Assembly (NCBI RefSeq): GCF_030463565.1 | Contig: NC_134659.1 | Span: 8,874,511 to 8,938,510 of the forward strand | From: Pelecanus crispus | Lineage: Eukaryota > Chordata > Aves > Pelecaniformes > Pelecanidae | Direction: 5' to 3' | DNA: 64,000 nucleotides | Shown here: positions 22,701-45,000 of the stretch, one piece after another | Position numbering within the stretch: the stretch's first letter is position 1 | How the letters are laid out: every line of letters starts with the position of its first letter | Position numbers and translations under genes: made by a program | The notes under the pieces: model-generated | The model's database searches: none | Seen by the model: only the letters and a program-made list of their open reading frames with translations | Told to the model about the DNA's origin: nothing

Positions 22701-25700
22701 TTATTGTGTTTATATCTGGAACCACACACATCTGATGAAGATGATGTAAAAATTTCAAAATCCCCAACAGCATTTAGAGCATCTTTCACAAGGAAGTACA
22801 AGACTGAACAAGAAAAGCTTTCTAGTGGCAAGTACAACAGTAAGGATTGCTCTTGATCTGCCAGCACCTATAATTAGCAAGAAAATGGGTGTATCAGCAC
22901 ATAGGTGCTTTAGAGAAGTGTCTGCAATAACCATGTATGAGTATTTAATACATCTAATCAAAAGTAAACAAGGTCTAAATCAATATGCAGTCAAGCTGCC
23001 CCACTCAGCCTCATCAGGCTAATCTAACACATGCAGACACTTACTAGACATTAAAATACTTGTAGGCAGTGAAGATAATGAAGCCAGTGCACATATGCTG
23101 TAATAGACAAAGCTGGAACTTAAACACACTGTTGATATCTGCAACAGCAGTGAACAAGTAAAGAAACACACACAGAATTTGAAAACAGAGAGAGGAAGAT
23201 AAACACTAAACACACAGCAAAAAGTAAAACAAGAAACAGAAGCGTACTTTGCATAGAACTGCCAGTAACTATTGCCTGAATTATGAGGGAAGTCAGAGAA
23301 AAGGAAACCCTCCATTTCTGGGTGCCATATGGGCTTACTGCAAGACATTAACACCATTTTCAAAAGCATTTGTGGACAATGGCAGAAACTGTTCTATAAT
23401 GTACTCTGAGACGTGACTGGGACACTTCCATACATACATGCACATGTTTTTGCCTTCCACATAAATACTCCATATAAGCTGTGAAGAACAAAGGCAGAAA
23501 CCATGTGGTTCAGCTGCAGCTGACCCATGGTACCCCACGCATCCCTGATCCCCACTCCAGCACCCAGCTGATCCCACACTGAGCCACCTTAGCTCATGAC
23601 AGCAAAAGAAAACTATGCCCTTCTTCCCCCAAAAAGGGATAAGTTTGCCTATTTAACACAAAACTGCATGCCAAAGGCAGTGCAAGAGTGAAAACATAAT
23701 TGCATGGGTGAGAAAAGAGGGAGGACTGGGATAGCAATAGCCAGCAGTTAAGCTGGTTTAACTGCAGCTACAGACATAAAACTGAAAGTAACTCTGCACA
23801 GGACAGCTTTGAGAACTTGTGCAGAATTGCACAAGATCAACTCCAGAACTGCTGGAAAACAATGCCAGGCTCAAAATGGTACATTAGCATCTCTTTGAAA
23901 CAATGCATACCAGCAGCATTCACCCAAGGCAGGTTCTACAAACTGGATTTTGAAATAACTGAAAAGCCACAGAGATCTCTACTCTCAGTATAACGAACTG
24001 AAAAGTAGCTTTTGCAAGTGGTAATGATGTAAGACTATGAAATGCATTTGACAGTTGTAGCCATAGAGCTCTAACAAAAGAAAAAGTAACATGAAGATGC
24101 TGAAGGTTTTGGCAGCCTTCTTGGAGAAGGCTGCTTGGAATTCATCCCTAATTTGAAGCACTGCACCAAGCCACTCACAGCAGCCGTCTCTGAAAAAGGA
24201 ACTTGAACACTGACAGCCAGTAACCTCATAGAGGTTATTGTCTTAGAGAAATTCACAGAAATGACAGATTAAAAGTGCACGGCAAGAACAGATTCTCAGA
24301 AAGTTTGAGCCATTTTGGACAGAGGAATTTGTCCCTGTTCAAGTCTCTAGAAGTTAAATGCATAGTTCTGGACTTGACACTTCAGGCCTTCAACAGGCAC
24401 TTGGGAAATTCACTTAAGTCTAACTCTGCCACCTACAATGGACAGAAAAAGCCCCCTGTTCCTGTTATCTTCTTGCCCCTAATCCCCTTGATATTGCAAA
24501 AGAATCCTAGTGCACCTAGCTTAGCCCATAGGTAACTCATTTTCAGGTACGACATTTGGAACAATGAATCTTACCCACCAAACATAAGGCACAGAGTTTG
24601 GGAGAGTTATGAACTGCCTAAGTATCTCCTTCACTGATCTCTGTTCAATGAACTGCCTGAGTAGCAAAGCTGACTGATGTTTAAGTAGCAGTATGCAAAC
24701 AGCAGACACACCAGCAGTAGCATCTCACCATTTCAATCCTAAAATATTTAGAGATAAAAGAGCTGCAGCTCTTTAGGAAGAGTTGTAAACAGGCCCTCAA
24801 CACAGTGTAATAGCAGCTAAACATCACCCATCACCCCCAAAAGGTAACGAGGCTGAAGTGGGAGAAAAGCCTAACCAGTATTAATGCAACACATTTGGGA
24901 CAGCATTTCTGGAGCTCTGATTGTATCCATATGGACAGAAACTCAAGCCTGTAAAGTTGTCTTGAAAATTTTTTCAGCTTCTCCATGACCATCTGATCTC
25001 CAGTCCCAGTCTTATAAAGTGAATTTAAATATTCCTGCCTATGATCAGAATTTCCTTCCCACTTTTTGAAACCCACAAAGAAAGGCTTAAACCCTTGTTC
25101 ATCCCTCAGCCTCAAAAACTGCTCAATTATGCAGCTGATGTAACACAATTAGTGTTGCACATATTGGGCCAAAATTGGGACACCACTCAAGAACACTTAC
25201 TGGTGCCACATAGGAAGCCTGGGGTAGACCTTAAAGCAGAACTGAGCTCATCTAGCAGGATGGAGTACTTCATTTTAAAGGGACTAAGATGCACTTCCTT
25301 TCTTTCTCAGAAGAGTAATTCACTTAAGATAATGATCTATGTTAAATATTAGGAAGAAGTGTTTCATAAATGTTTCTGGAATGTTTTCTAGACCCTCACA
25401 GTACTTACAGCTGTTGTTTTCTACTAAGCATTTGAAAAGAAGAATTTAACTTTTTGTGCCCAAGTACTCCAAGCTCTTGAAGACCAGGGAAACCAAAACA
25501 ATGCTGCAGACAAACTGTGAAACATGCTCCTGCAAAATGACTGGAAGTTTTACAAATCAACAAGGAAACAGGACAGCATCACAAGAACTAAGAATATCTT
25601 TAAACAAGTCAACATGTTTTATGTCACATGAAGCTGGCCATGGAAAGTAGGGTCTTCAGAAAGCCAATGGACAGGCACATGGCATCAGAAAGATGGAAGA

Positions 25701-28700
25701 GACAGGGTTTTAACTTGACTCAATTCACTGAAAAGCTCCACAGAAGGCACCACTCCTTATGTGTCTCTTACCCTTTTTTTGTTTTTTATTTAGTCTCCTG
25801 GTATTTCTCAGCCTCTTGTCAGCCAGCACCTACAATACCTTGAGAGCAATTTAATTTCTCCCACTTCATCATGCTCTCATTCCTTCTCTCCATTAACAGC
25901 CAGTTGAGACTACAAGCCTTTAATCCTCTTGCCCAACTTTTAGAAAAGTCTAGATCAAAGTCTTTGCACAGTCTGGAAGTTACATAGCTAGTCCTCCCTC
26001 TAGTTGAGACCAAGATAGAAGGGCAGGATTAATCATTATCGCCTTGCCAATACACACAGAAATCCCTACAGCACTTCTAGTGGAGTTCTGCAATATGATG
26101 GAAAATTGCTCTTCAGTTCTTTACTGCCAAATTTGTTTATAAGCCCAGTCCCTGTTTTCAGAGTTCAAATAAAAAACACCTTTTCTTTTGAAGTAATTCC
26201 TTATAAACACAATGTAAGAACTGGTGAGATCAGGAGTCACCTAATCCAGTATCTTATTCCTGACAGGAGCCTCAATTACACTGCCTCTCTACTTTCCCAG
26301 CCTCTGGTAATTCGCAGTTCCTACACAAGATATGGTATCTCTACATTTAGTACCCTAGCTGATTTTTCTTCCCAGACTTTTAAGGTTTGTAAATGAAATT
26401 AATTCAAAGTTACAAACGCGTTGACTGAAAAAACTGCAAAATAATTTGAATCTTAAGTTGTTACAATACTTCAGCAAGGAAAGAGAAAAAGCCATCCCAT
26501 TGCACTAAAATAGCTCTGCATTATTAATAGTGACAACTGCAGTTTTGCTTCTGTGAAGCATCTCCTACATAAAGGAAAACATGACCTTGAGCAAAGGCAA
26601 ACAAAGTTTTATTTGGCAGAAATACAGACATTTAAAAACATTAGAAGAGAATGGCATGGGGTAGCACATTAGCAGCATTGTATTTCAGATGTCAAGATCT
26701 CCACTGTTACAATGTTCATGCAGATTTGACTGAAAAGCACAGTCAGGCATGGAACGACATCTTCCTGTCTTAGAGAATTTGCCAGAGGGGAAGCAGTATG
26801 GTAACAGAAGGCCTAACAAGACTGAAGGCTTGGGACCAGGCAATCCTACATGCATGTTTACAGCAGCATATTGACAAAGTAATGAACTGACACTATTACC
26901 TTAGCTTTTTTACTAGGGCCTTGAAATTTTCACACAAAATTGCTCTAAACTGCCCATGAGACATCATTCTGACTCCTCACTATTACACTGTGGAGAAAGG
27001 CAGAAGGGTAAAGCCAGATAATTTTTTTAATTTAATAACAAGTCATATTATCCATTTTTTCAGATAATGCTTTGTATTTTCCTAAAACGGTCAAGAGCAG
27101 TAGAGTTTGCAATCTTACCTCTACTTTTTCCACCTAAATAATGGAGTCACTCTACTGTTTCTTTACTTACTCACTTTCAATTAAAAATCTCACTTGCCAT
27201 TTCTAACTCCAAAGAGCTATGCTCTCCTAAGCAAGTTCATGCTTTTCAGCAACAAGCTGCTAGGGTAAATGTTATCTCACAGGGTTCAAAGTATCTGAGC
27301 CATAAAAGCCCTTTCTGAATTTTATTTGAGAAAAATTTGCTCTGTAGGAAGAAGGTAGCAGCATGCACAGTTGTATGCTTATGTTACCTATACTGTCCAT
27401 AAAGCTAAAATAGACAATAGATTTTTATCACACAATTACACTGTGGCATGCTTACTATAGAAGTTAGAAATGTACATAATTATATCTATAATATAGACAT
27501 TAGCACATTAAAAGGTATTCATATTGCTTATTCAGAAGGCAGAGTGGGTGGAAATCAGATTCTGCTGCACTGCATTCCCCTGGAATGGCACCAGAACCAT
27601 CTTAGAACAGATCTTACAGATAAGACCAACAATTTAAAGTTCGCAACAATCCGCCATGGGCTCCAGCTCACTTCCTCCTCCTCCACTTAATGAGTCATAG
27701 AAGTTATTCTGTATCAGGTGATAGCTATTAATTGCCAATCTCAATACCGGAGAAAGCTGTATCACCAGACAGGTAAAGATATATTTAGTTACCACCAGAT
27801 AATGCCTTCACTTCTGCCAGTGCAAATAGGCACATGACTTTTCAAAGCAGAAGTATGGGGATTTCTTACCAAAGAAAACATGCATTTGAAGTTTAGAATT
27901 AAAGAAAGGTTTTCGGAGTGCAAAGAAAGCATTTTATTTTAAGTGACAGCTAATCTTAAACTCTGCAAGTTTCAGGTATTCACTTTTACACTCAAATTTT
28001 AATTCAGTATAGGATCTCCTCTATGTTTCAGGAAACAGATGAGCCACCTATTTGCTAACTGAACCATACAGCTAGTAATTGTAACATGTTTAAGGATTTC
28101 TGCAACTAGCTGAAGCAAGAGCAGTTTTAGCAGGATTTTCCTGCTATAATTATCATGGCATCATCTGAGAAAAACACTATCTTATCGTAGCTCACTATGC
28201 AGATGCCTACACTGAGAGCTAACTGCCCACTAGCTAATGCAACAGTGTTTCTTAATACTAACAAAGAAAATTTGACTATGTAGGCCGAGAATGTATAATG
28301 TATTTTCAGCACCAGTCCAATGGCTAACAAGCAACATAGTGTCTTAAACCTTCCACCAGTGGATGCTTGCCATGTTTCAGCTTACCATCTTTTCAAAGCA
28401 GCATTACATATTATTTTTAAAAATTAAAAGTATAATGCATCTCAAATCTAATGCCTACATTGAATGAGATTCCCTAGTCAGACCAGGTTTTTCAAAGAGC
28501 TCAGCATTCAATATGCACAAGCCTTTTACAAGAATGCTAGAGTGCTGTGTCCTGCACAGACTCATCATTGTACATGCCTGGATAAAACATTTTGACACAC
28601 TGCAAACCAATTCCCATCACATAAGCAGCAGTGTTCTAAATAAGGGTAATCCACATGTACAGCAAAAAAGACAGTATCAGCTGGAAACAGAGCATACTAG

Positions 28701-30660
28701 CCTCCAATAATGAAATGAAGAATCCCAGATAGACAAGCCAAATCATTGCTAAAAGATCACACGGAAGGCCAGTTCAGAAATCCACTACTACACAACCTCC
28801 AATACACATAACTTTTGAAGGAAATTATGGTGCTGGCAGTTGTGGCCACACAGCATTCTTCATGATCTGCTGGTAGTACAAGATTTCACACTGAAGATCT
28901 AGACATCTGCAAGGCATGAAACAGGCCTTTGCATATTTCTCTTGTGTGCACCGCCACTACATTAAAAATCTGAATGCATGCACTGAAATGAAGTCCATCT
29001 GACTTGCAATGAATGTGACTGCCTCTTGGGTTATGCCTAGCACATTTGCTTAATCATCCAGTAAGTAGGAAAATAAGTTAGTCAACAGGACTTGAAATTC
29101 TCTACACTTAGGTCTACCCTGGAACATAAAAACACAAGCCAAAGCAAATGAGAAACTCACTGAAACTTCAGACATGCTCAGCTATGCTGAACAGCAGGAG
29201 ATATGATTTACACAGCATCTGTATATTCTGCACAAGACTATGGCTGACAAGACAGTCTGAAATGCTCATTGAGGTTATAAAGCCTCAGGATTTTTCTTCC
29301 CATCTATATAAAACTGGTAACTTCCATCTCCAACAAGCTTGATTAATTTCAGATCAGATTGACTCAACCCAGTGGCTGCAAGAACACAAACATTAATTCA
29401 GGACAACAGGTTTTCAGCCTAAGCAAATTACTGGCCAGCCCTTGCAGACCAGGCTATTCTGTTAGACCTTCAATCAACAACAGCAGCTTGTTAATATGAA
29501 TTAAAAGTGATACCCCCATCTAGTAGAATAAGCACACCCAAGTCACAGTTAAAACTGAGGTTAGGGAAAGATTCCCACTTTATGAGTTGATGTCAAATAC
29601 TGCAGCATTACCTGAGTACTGTAGGTTTCCCATACAGAAGGAAGTTAAGGCACTTTTCATACCACAGCTAAAACTCCTGCTAAGCAGGTATGTACATCTT
29701 CAACTAACACAGGCTTCACAGCTTGGCCTGAATCATGTTCCACTATTACATCAGAAGGAATATAAATAAGGTTGAAACAGGACAGGGAGGAATTCTCCAG
29801 CTCAAATGTAGTCTTGGAGTCAGACTTTGGTATCCTATAATCACATTCAGTTTTCAATTGTCATCTTAACATATTTGCCTATTCCACACCTTTGCTACTT
29901 CTGTGGGAGAGATTCCTCAGTCACCCAGCTCCAAGACAGAGTTAAATAGTCAGGTTATATGGTTTGTGGATCACTACCCTGTGTCACCAAGCCCCCACTT
30001 GGACCATGTAGAAGATTTCAGACAGAGGCTGTCCACATCTGAAGATAACCTGATTAGCCAAATCCTCTCCTGTTACATCAGCTTACATGGAAGGCAGGAC
30101 AGTAGCCTGCATATCTGAACCCATGGACTAATGACTTCTGCAAAAGAATTAGTTTTAGGGAAAACTGGTGTTTAACCTTGGCCAGCTAACCCAGAGATTT
30201 TGCTCCAGACAGCTTCAGGCAAAAGGCTGACTCCACAGAAAGCTGCAAGACAGGGACTGCAGCTCTCTTTGTGGGAGGACAAAGCAACACCAGGGCAACA
30301 ACCACACAGGTTCTGACAGAGAAGTGGCAGGTTCCTCATGCTATGGCACACCCTTTTTGGGCATCTCTTCCTCTTCCAGGTTACAGCATCTCTACGTTAA
30401 TGGGCCATGCTAAGTCTAACTATAGGAGAAAAGTAACTCAAATAGCCTTTGGTTTTAAAGGTGTTGCATCTTTTCTTAAGGATAATACAAGGTTAGTTCA
30501 TGTTGCCTCTTGTAACACCAACTTTAGAGCCCTGAAAAAATGTAGCTAACTAATCTTCCAGCAAAAGCTCAAGCACATTCTAGTCTTCTTGTATTCTGGG
30601 GAAAATACGCACCATTAGCTCTTCAAATAGCAATGCCTTAAGGACAAGAACTCATCTAAT
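16761..30660. other. Intergenic region between KDM5B promoter and the tubulin gene
   Basis: About 13.9 kb with no protein gene that I can support. It starts with AT-rich DNA holding two plus-strand AATAAA motifs (16798 and 16864), which would suit the end of a short divergent transcript but prove nothing. A G12 run lies at 17175-17186. A 191-codon open frame at 17155-17730 (minus) overlaps plus-strand frames of similar length and has no known domain. The rest is unique-looking AT-rich sequence without a recognised CR1 or LTR copy. Confidence 0.55.
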
Positions 30661-30674
30661 TGTAGCATAATTAT

Positions 30675-30680
30675 TTTATT
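30675..30680 (-). terminator. Distal poly(A) signal of the tubulin gene (AATAAA)
   Basis: TTTATT on the plus strand, about 195 bases beyond the stop codon, in AT-rich sequence. Confidence 0.5.
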
Positions 30681-30788
30681 CAGCTATCTTTCTCAGAAAG
30701 AAATTCTGTCTCCTGGACTACTGACTACTTGCATATATAGTTAACGAATGTACATAGTGTTTGGACACTACCAAATGTCTCAAAGAAG

Positions 30789-30794
30789 TTTATT
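30789..30794 (-). terminator. Proximal poly(A) signal of the tubulin gene (AATAAA)
   Basis: TTTATT on the plus strand, about 80 bases beyond the stop codon. A second AATAAA lies at 30675-30680. Which is used cannot be told. Confidence 0.55.
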
Positions 30795-30872
30795 CCGATT
30801 ATTTAACATGATTTACACCGTTACTGAAGAGGCAGTAAAATGGCAAAGACTTGCAATTCACTTTTGTTGTCT

Positions 30873-41248
<10,376 letters not shown>

Positions 41249-41340
41249 GGCTCGGGCCGGCAGCGAGCAGCGCTGGGAGCAGCAGACGCGCAACGGGTCT
41301 GGGCAGCACCTCGGGAGCGGCCGCCCTTCCCGGGGCCACC

Positions 41341-41347
41341 TTATATA
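41341..41347 (-). promoter_or_regulatory. TATA box of the tubulin gene
   Basis: TATATAA on the minus strand, about 93 bases upstream of the start codon. It would place transcription start near 41313 and a 5' UTR of roughly 65 bases. Confidence 0.8.
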
Positions 41348-41386
41348 GGGAGAGGGGCGGTGCGCTTGGCTCCCCGCGCCTTGTTC

Positions 41387-41557
41387 ATTGGCTATGCCTC
41401 ACTCGGAGGCGTAACCCCCGCGCGGCGCTATTGGGTGCCTGTGCGTCGAGACCGTACGCTCTCCCAATCGGAGCCGGGCGGCGGCCGCATAGAATGCGAC
41501 TGGCTGTGCGCCATTGGATGGCAGGTATGAATTTTACCTTCCTGCGCTAGCTATTGG
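41387..41557 (-). promoter_or_regulatory. Array of five CCAAT boxes upstream of the tubulin TATA box
   Basis: CCAAT on the minus strand at 41387-41391, 41430-41434, 41513-41517 and 41553-41557, and on the plus strand at 41464-41468. The spacing is about 34-49 bases. Such arrays are typical NF-Y sites in proliferation- and cytoskeleton-linked promoters. The regular spacing and closeness to the TATA box suggest this is the core regulatory region. Confidence 0.75.
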
Positions 41558-42000
41558 TTAATTCGTAACCAGGGGCGGGGAAGAGGCGGGGCTTAGTCTT
41601 CCCGCCAACGGAGGCCAGCGCCTCCCTCCTCAGACAGCGCTCGCCGGCTCCGCCGCGGGTCTCGCTGGTCCCTCGGGCGGGCGGCGCGGCCCGGGGGGGG
41701 GCGATCGCTGTCCCCGGAGCCAGGGCCGTGCGCGGAGGAGAGGGGAGAGCAGCTTTGCCCACCCGAGGGGCCCGGGCCTGCTGTTGGCTGCGGGCAGGCC
41801 GCGTGGTCAGCGCTCGCCCTGGCGGGACAGGCCTGAGGCAGGCAGAGGGGCTCAGCACCGGGGGGCCCTGGCCGGGCGGCAGCCGCCCCCAGAGCCAGGC
41901 TGCGCCGCGGGCTGCTCTCAGCCCTCCGCCCCAGGGGGTCCGGGCCCGGCGGTGCACACCGAGTCCCGTTAAAGGGCCAGGCCGTGCGAGGCAAAGGCTT

Positions 42001-45000
42001 GGATCCCAGCGTGGACACCCAAAGAGCCCCGGTCCTGCAGGCAGGCTCTGGGGGAGTGCTCATCCCTGAGGGCGGCAGAGTGAGATGTGGGCAAATCTGT
42101 ATTTTCCCTCTGAGAAGGGAGGAGACAGCTCCATTGCGCAGTCACCAGGCAAAGCAGTGCTTGTACAAACTATTACTGGAATAGAGCCACACAATGGAAA
42201 GGACCGGATCTGGAAAGCCATGTCAATCCTACTGAAATCAGCACCTTTAGTGTTTAAATGCCCCGCTTTCAGTTGGGAGTTTAGATGGGAAGTGTAAAAG
42301 CCCTGTGGTGTGTCCTAAGGGTTATATTAACAGAAATATTAATGAGATTGCCACACTCACTTCTTGGGTGGAAAGCGGCTGCTGGTGGTGTACAGTTTGA
42401 TAACTGGAGCACTGTCCTCGCAAGGGAAGCACAGGCATCCGTTTCAGGAAACTGCTTCTCCCCCCGCTGAGCTAAGCTTATGCCGGCAGGATAGGTAGTG
42501 AAACAATTTTAAAAAATAACAAAGTAAATCATGTTTTCCTCTTCCTGTGCAGACCTCCATTCGTGTGAGCAGCCCGAACAAAAGTGATACTTCTGAAGGG
42601 AGCGTGGTGGAGTCGAGTCAGGCTGAGTCTCCAGTCACCTGGAAAGAGTGGTGGGAAGTATGAACCCCGACACTCCTACTGATCTCAAGGGCACAGTAAC
42701 TAAAGCCTGCTAAGGATGCTACTATTGCTATTATCAATTTCATTGTGATCGTTTCAACACAGGTGTGGAAATGAAACCTGTGTGGGTGCACGCTCAGAAT
42801 GACTGAAAGAAAAGAAAGGCAAAAGTCCTCCGGAAAGCAAGGATCAGAGGATTGAGAGAGAAGGACAGAGATGGAGGAAGGGGAAGAAACCAGAAATATT
42901 ATTGATATACTTGTTTTTCCAAAGAATGATGCCAAGTGTAATGTGTGGCTGAAAAACAGGTAAGATGTAAGAGAGTACTAAGCTGGCTGTATTTGAGAAT
43001 TTGGCTGTCTCCACACCAGAGGCAGGTTGACGAGGGCTTGAGGGATGGTTGGGAGGGATCACACGTAAGTACCTATATCAAGAAGCAAGATTCGGCAGGA
43101 GCTATCATCTCCTCCTGCTCCTGTTCAATAAGCATACTGTGAGCATGAAAACGGAAACCTTTTTTTGAACCATGAGCTGGGTGGCTAGGCCAGTTGACAT
43201 CAGGGGAGTACATACAGCTTTGCAATTAGTTTTCTAAAAATAAGTCTTCTCTGCTTTTATGTAATCTAAACCTCAACAACCACAAACTATTTGCATAGTG
43301 CTATCAAGCTGGTATATATTTGAAGAGTCCAATCAACATTAGACTTCTAATAACCTCCAGCCCCGTTCCAGCTAACCTTTTGTAATATGCGCCAGTCAGC
43401 TCTGAGACCTGAAAGAACTTGTCTGTCTGTTTTTTCATCATCTTTGTTTTATGCTAAGTGCTTAGCCTAACTTAGCTGGGGTATGACCTTGGCTGCAAAG
43501 AGCCTTCAGCTCAGACAGTCTCCTTGGCGAAGCTGTTTGGTAAAGACGACCAGGCCAGTTCTAGTTGTCTGCGACAGGCAGAACTGAAATCTGCAGTTGT
43601 AGGTGTTCATACTCAGATGGGAGGGATCACACCTGAAGTGATCATGAGCTACCATAGGAATTACTAATGGGAGATGAAGGAGGAAAATAGCTACAAGAGT
43701 TTAGTTTCTTTTGTCCTTTTTGGAGGGAAAAAAACGCAGTTAAATGTTCTTTTTTTCTCTTCTTATCATCTGTTGTGCTTTTCTCAGTTGGAAACAAAAA
43801 TATCAGCACCACATGACTGACCAGACCTTTGCAAACCCAGCTTTGGGAATCCTTTCCCTGCAGCAATAAAGGAGAAAAGAGGCCAAATTGGATTTCATTC
43901 TTCCACATGTTGTGACTGTATTACAAATATTTCAGTGTTCTTTTTTTTTAGGCATCAGGTGAATCTGTGAGAATTTCATGCATTTGTTCAAAAAAATATA
44001 TTTGGTTCTGCCCTTCCAAATTACTAAGGAGATCTTCAACCTATGAGCAAAGTTTGACCTAAGCTCTAAAATGTATGGAAAATAAGTGCCCACAATTATT
44101 TTTTTCTAAATCTCATGATTTTTAAACCACTGCCTCAAGGGCACTTGTTTGTTTTATTGAGATGGACCCTTAGGAGCTTGAAAGATTTGATTCATGCTTT
44201 TAAAATGCTCTGAAAAGCAGTGTTATCCCCGCTAATCTGGGTTCACCAGGACTGCTCCAGCTGCATGAAGTATTTGTTAGACTTTGGTGAGAAAATCAGG
44301 TTTTGATGCTACCTTGTCAGATTTCATACAGCCACTTGGGCAGCTGAAATCTGTTCTGTCGTACTGCATCAGCTGCAATAAAGCTTCATTTACTGGGCTT
44401 CAGTGTGCTTCTCACGTGGCATAAAAGGGGATATCGATACAGCGGGACCACACGGTTGGCACTTCAAGCTGAATTTGCCTCAGTATGCCTTTTTGTAGCT
44501 GCACTGACAAGAAATAACCCAGTCTTACAGAAGCTTGTGTTGCTGGATACCCAGCAAAATGTTTATTGTGGACTGAAATGCATTTGATTTAGTCTGACTA
44601 AACAATAATGTCAAGTCCAAGGGGCTATCATGTATCCAGGTTTTCTTGAACACATTCTCTTTTCCTGCTGGAGATCATTTCTGTGTGCAGTATGAGAATT
44701 TTTTACATTTGTCCAGGATTTCTCTGTTTGGTAATGCTATCAAGGCCCACAGAGCACAGACTTTGGCTGCGTACCATGTACTCAGTGAATATGATACTTT
44801 CAGAAAATGCTGGACTTGCCGTGTATTTGTGATAAAGTCTCTGTAGCTGCATAGCGGGTCTGGGGATTCTCAAGGGTTTTGGATGAACCTTTGAATGTAC
44901 AACTATGCAGCTCTTGCTTTCTGTTCTTTTTTAGAAGTGTCAGACAAATAATGCATGCACATGCACTTCTGTCAGTGAATACCTAAAAATGTGATAGCCT

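Noticed and set aside
16761-30660. Search for a glycosyltransferase or other extra gene between KDM5B and the tubulin gene
   Set aside because: No conserved protein stretch, splice-bounded exon chain or RNA fold could be recognised by eye.
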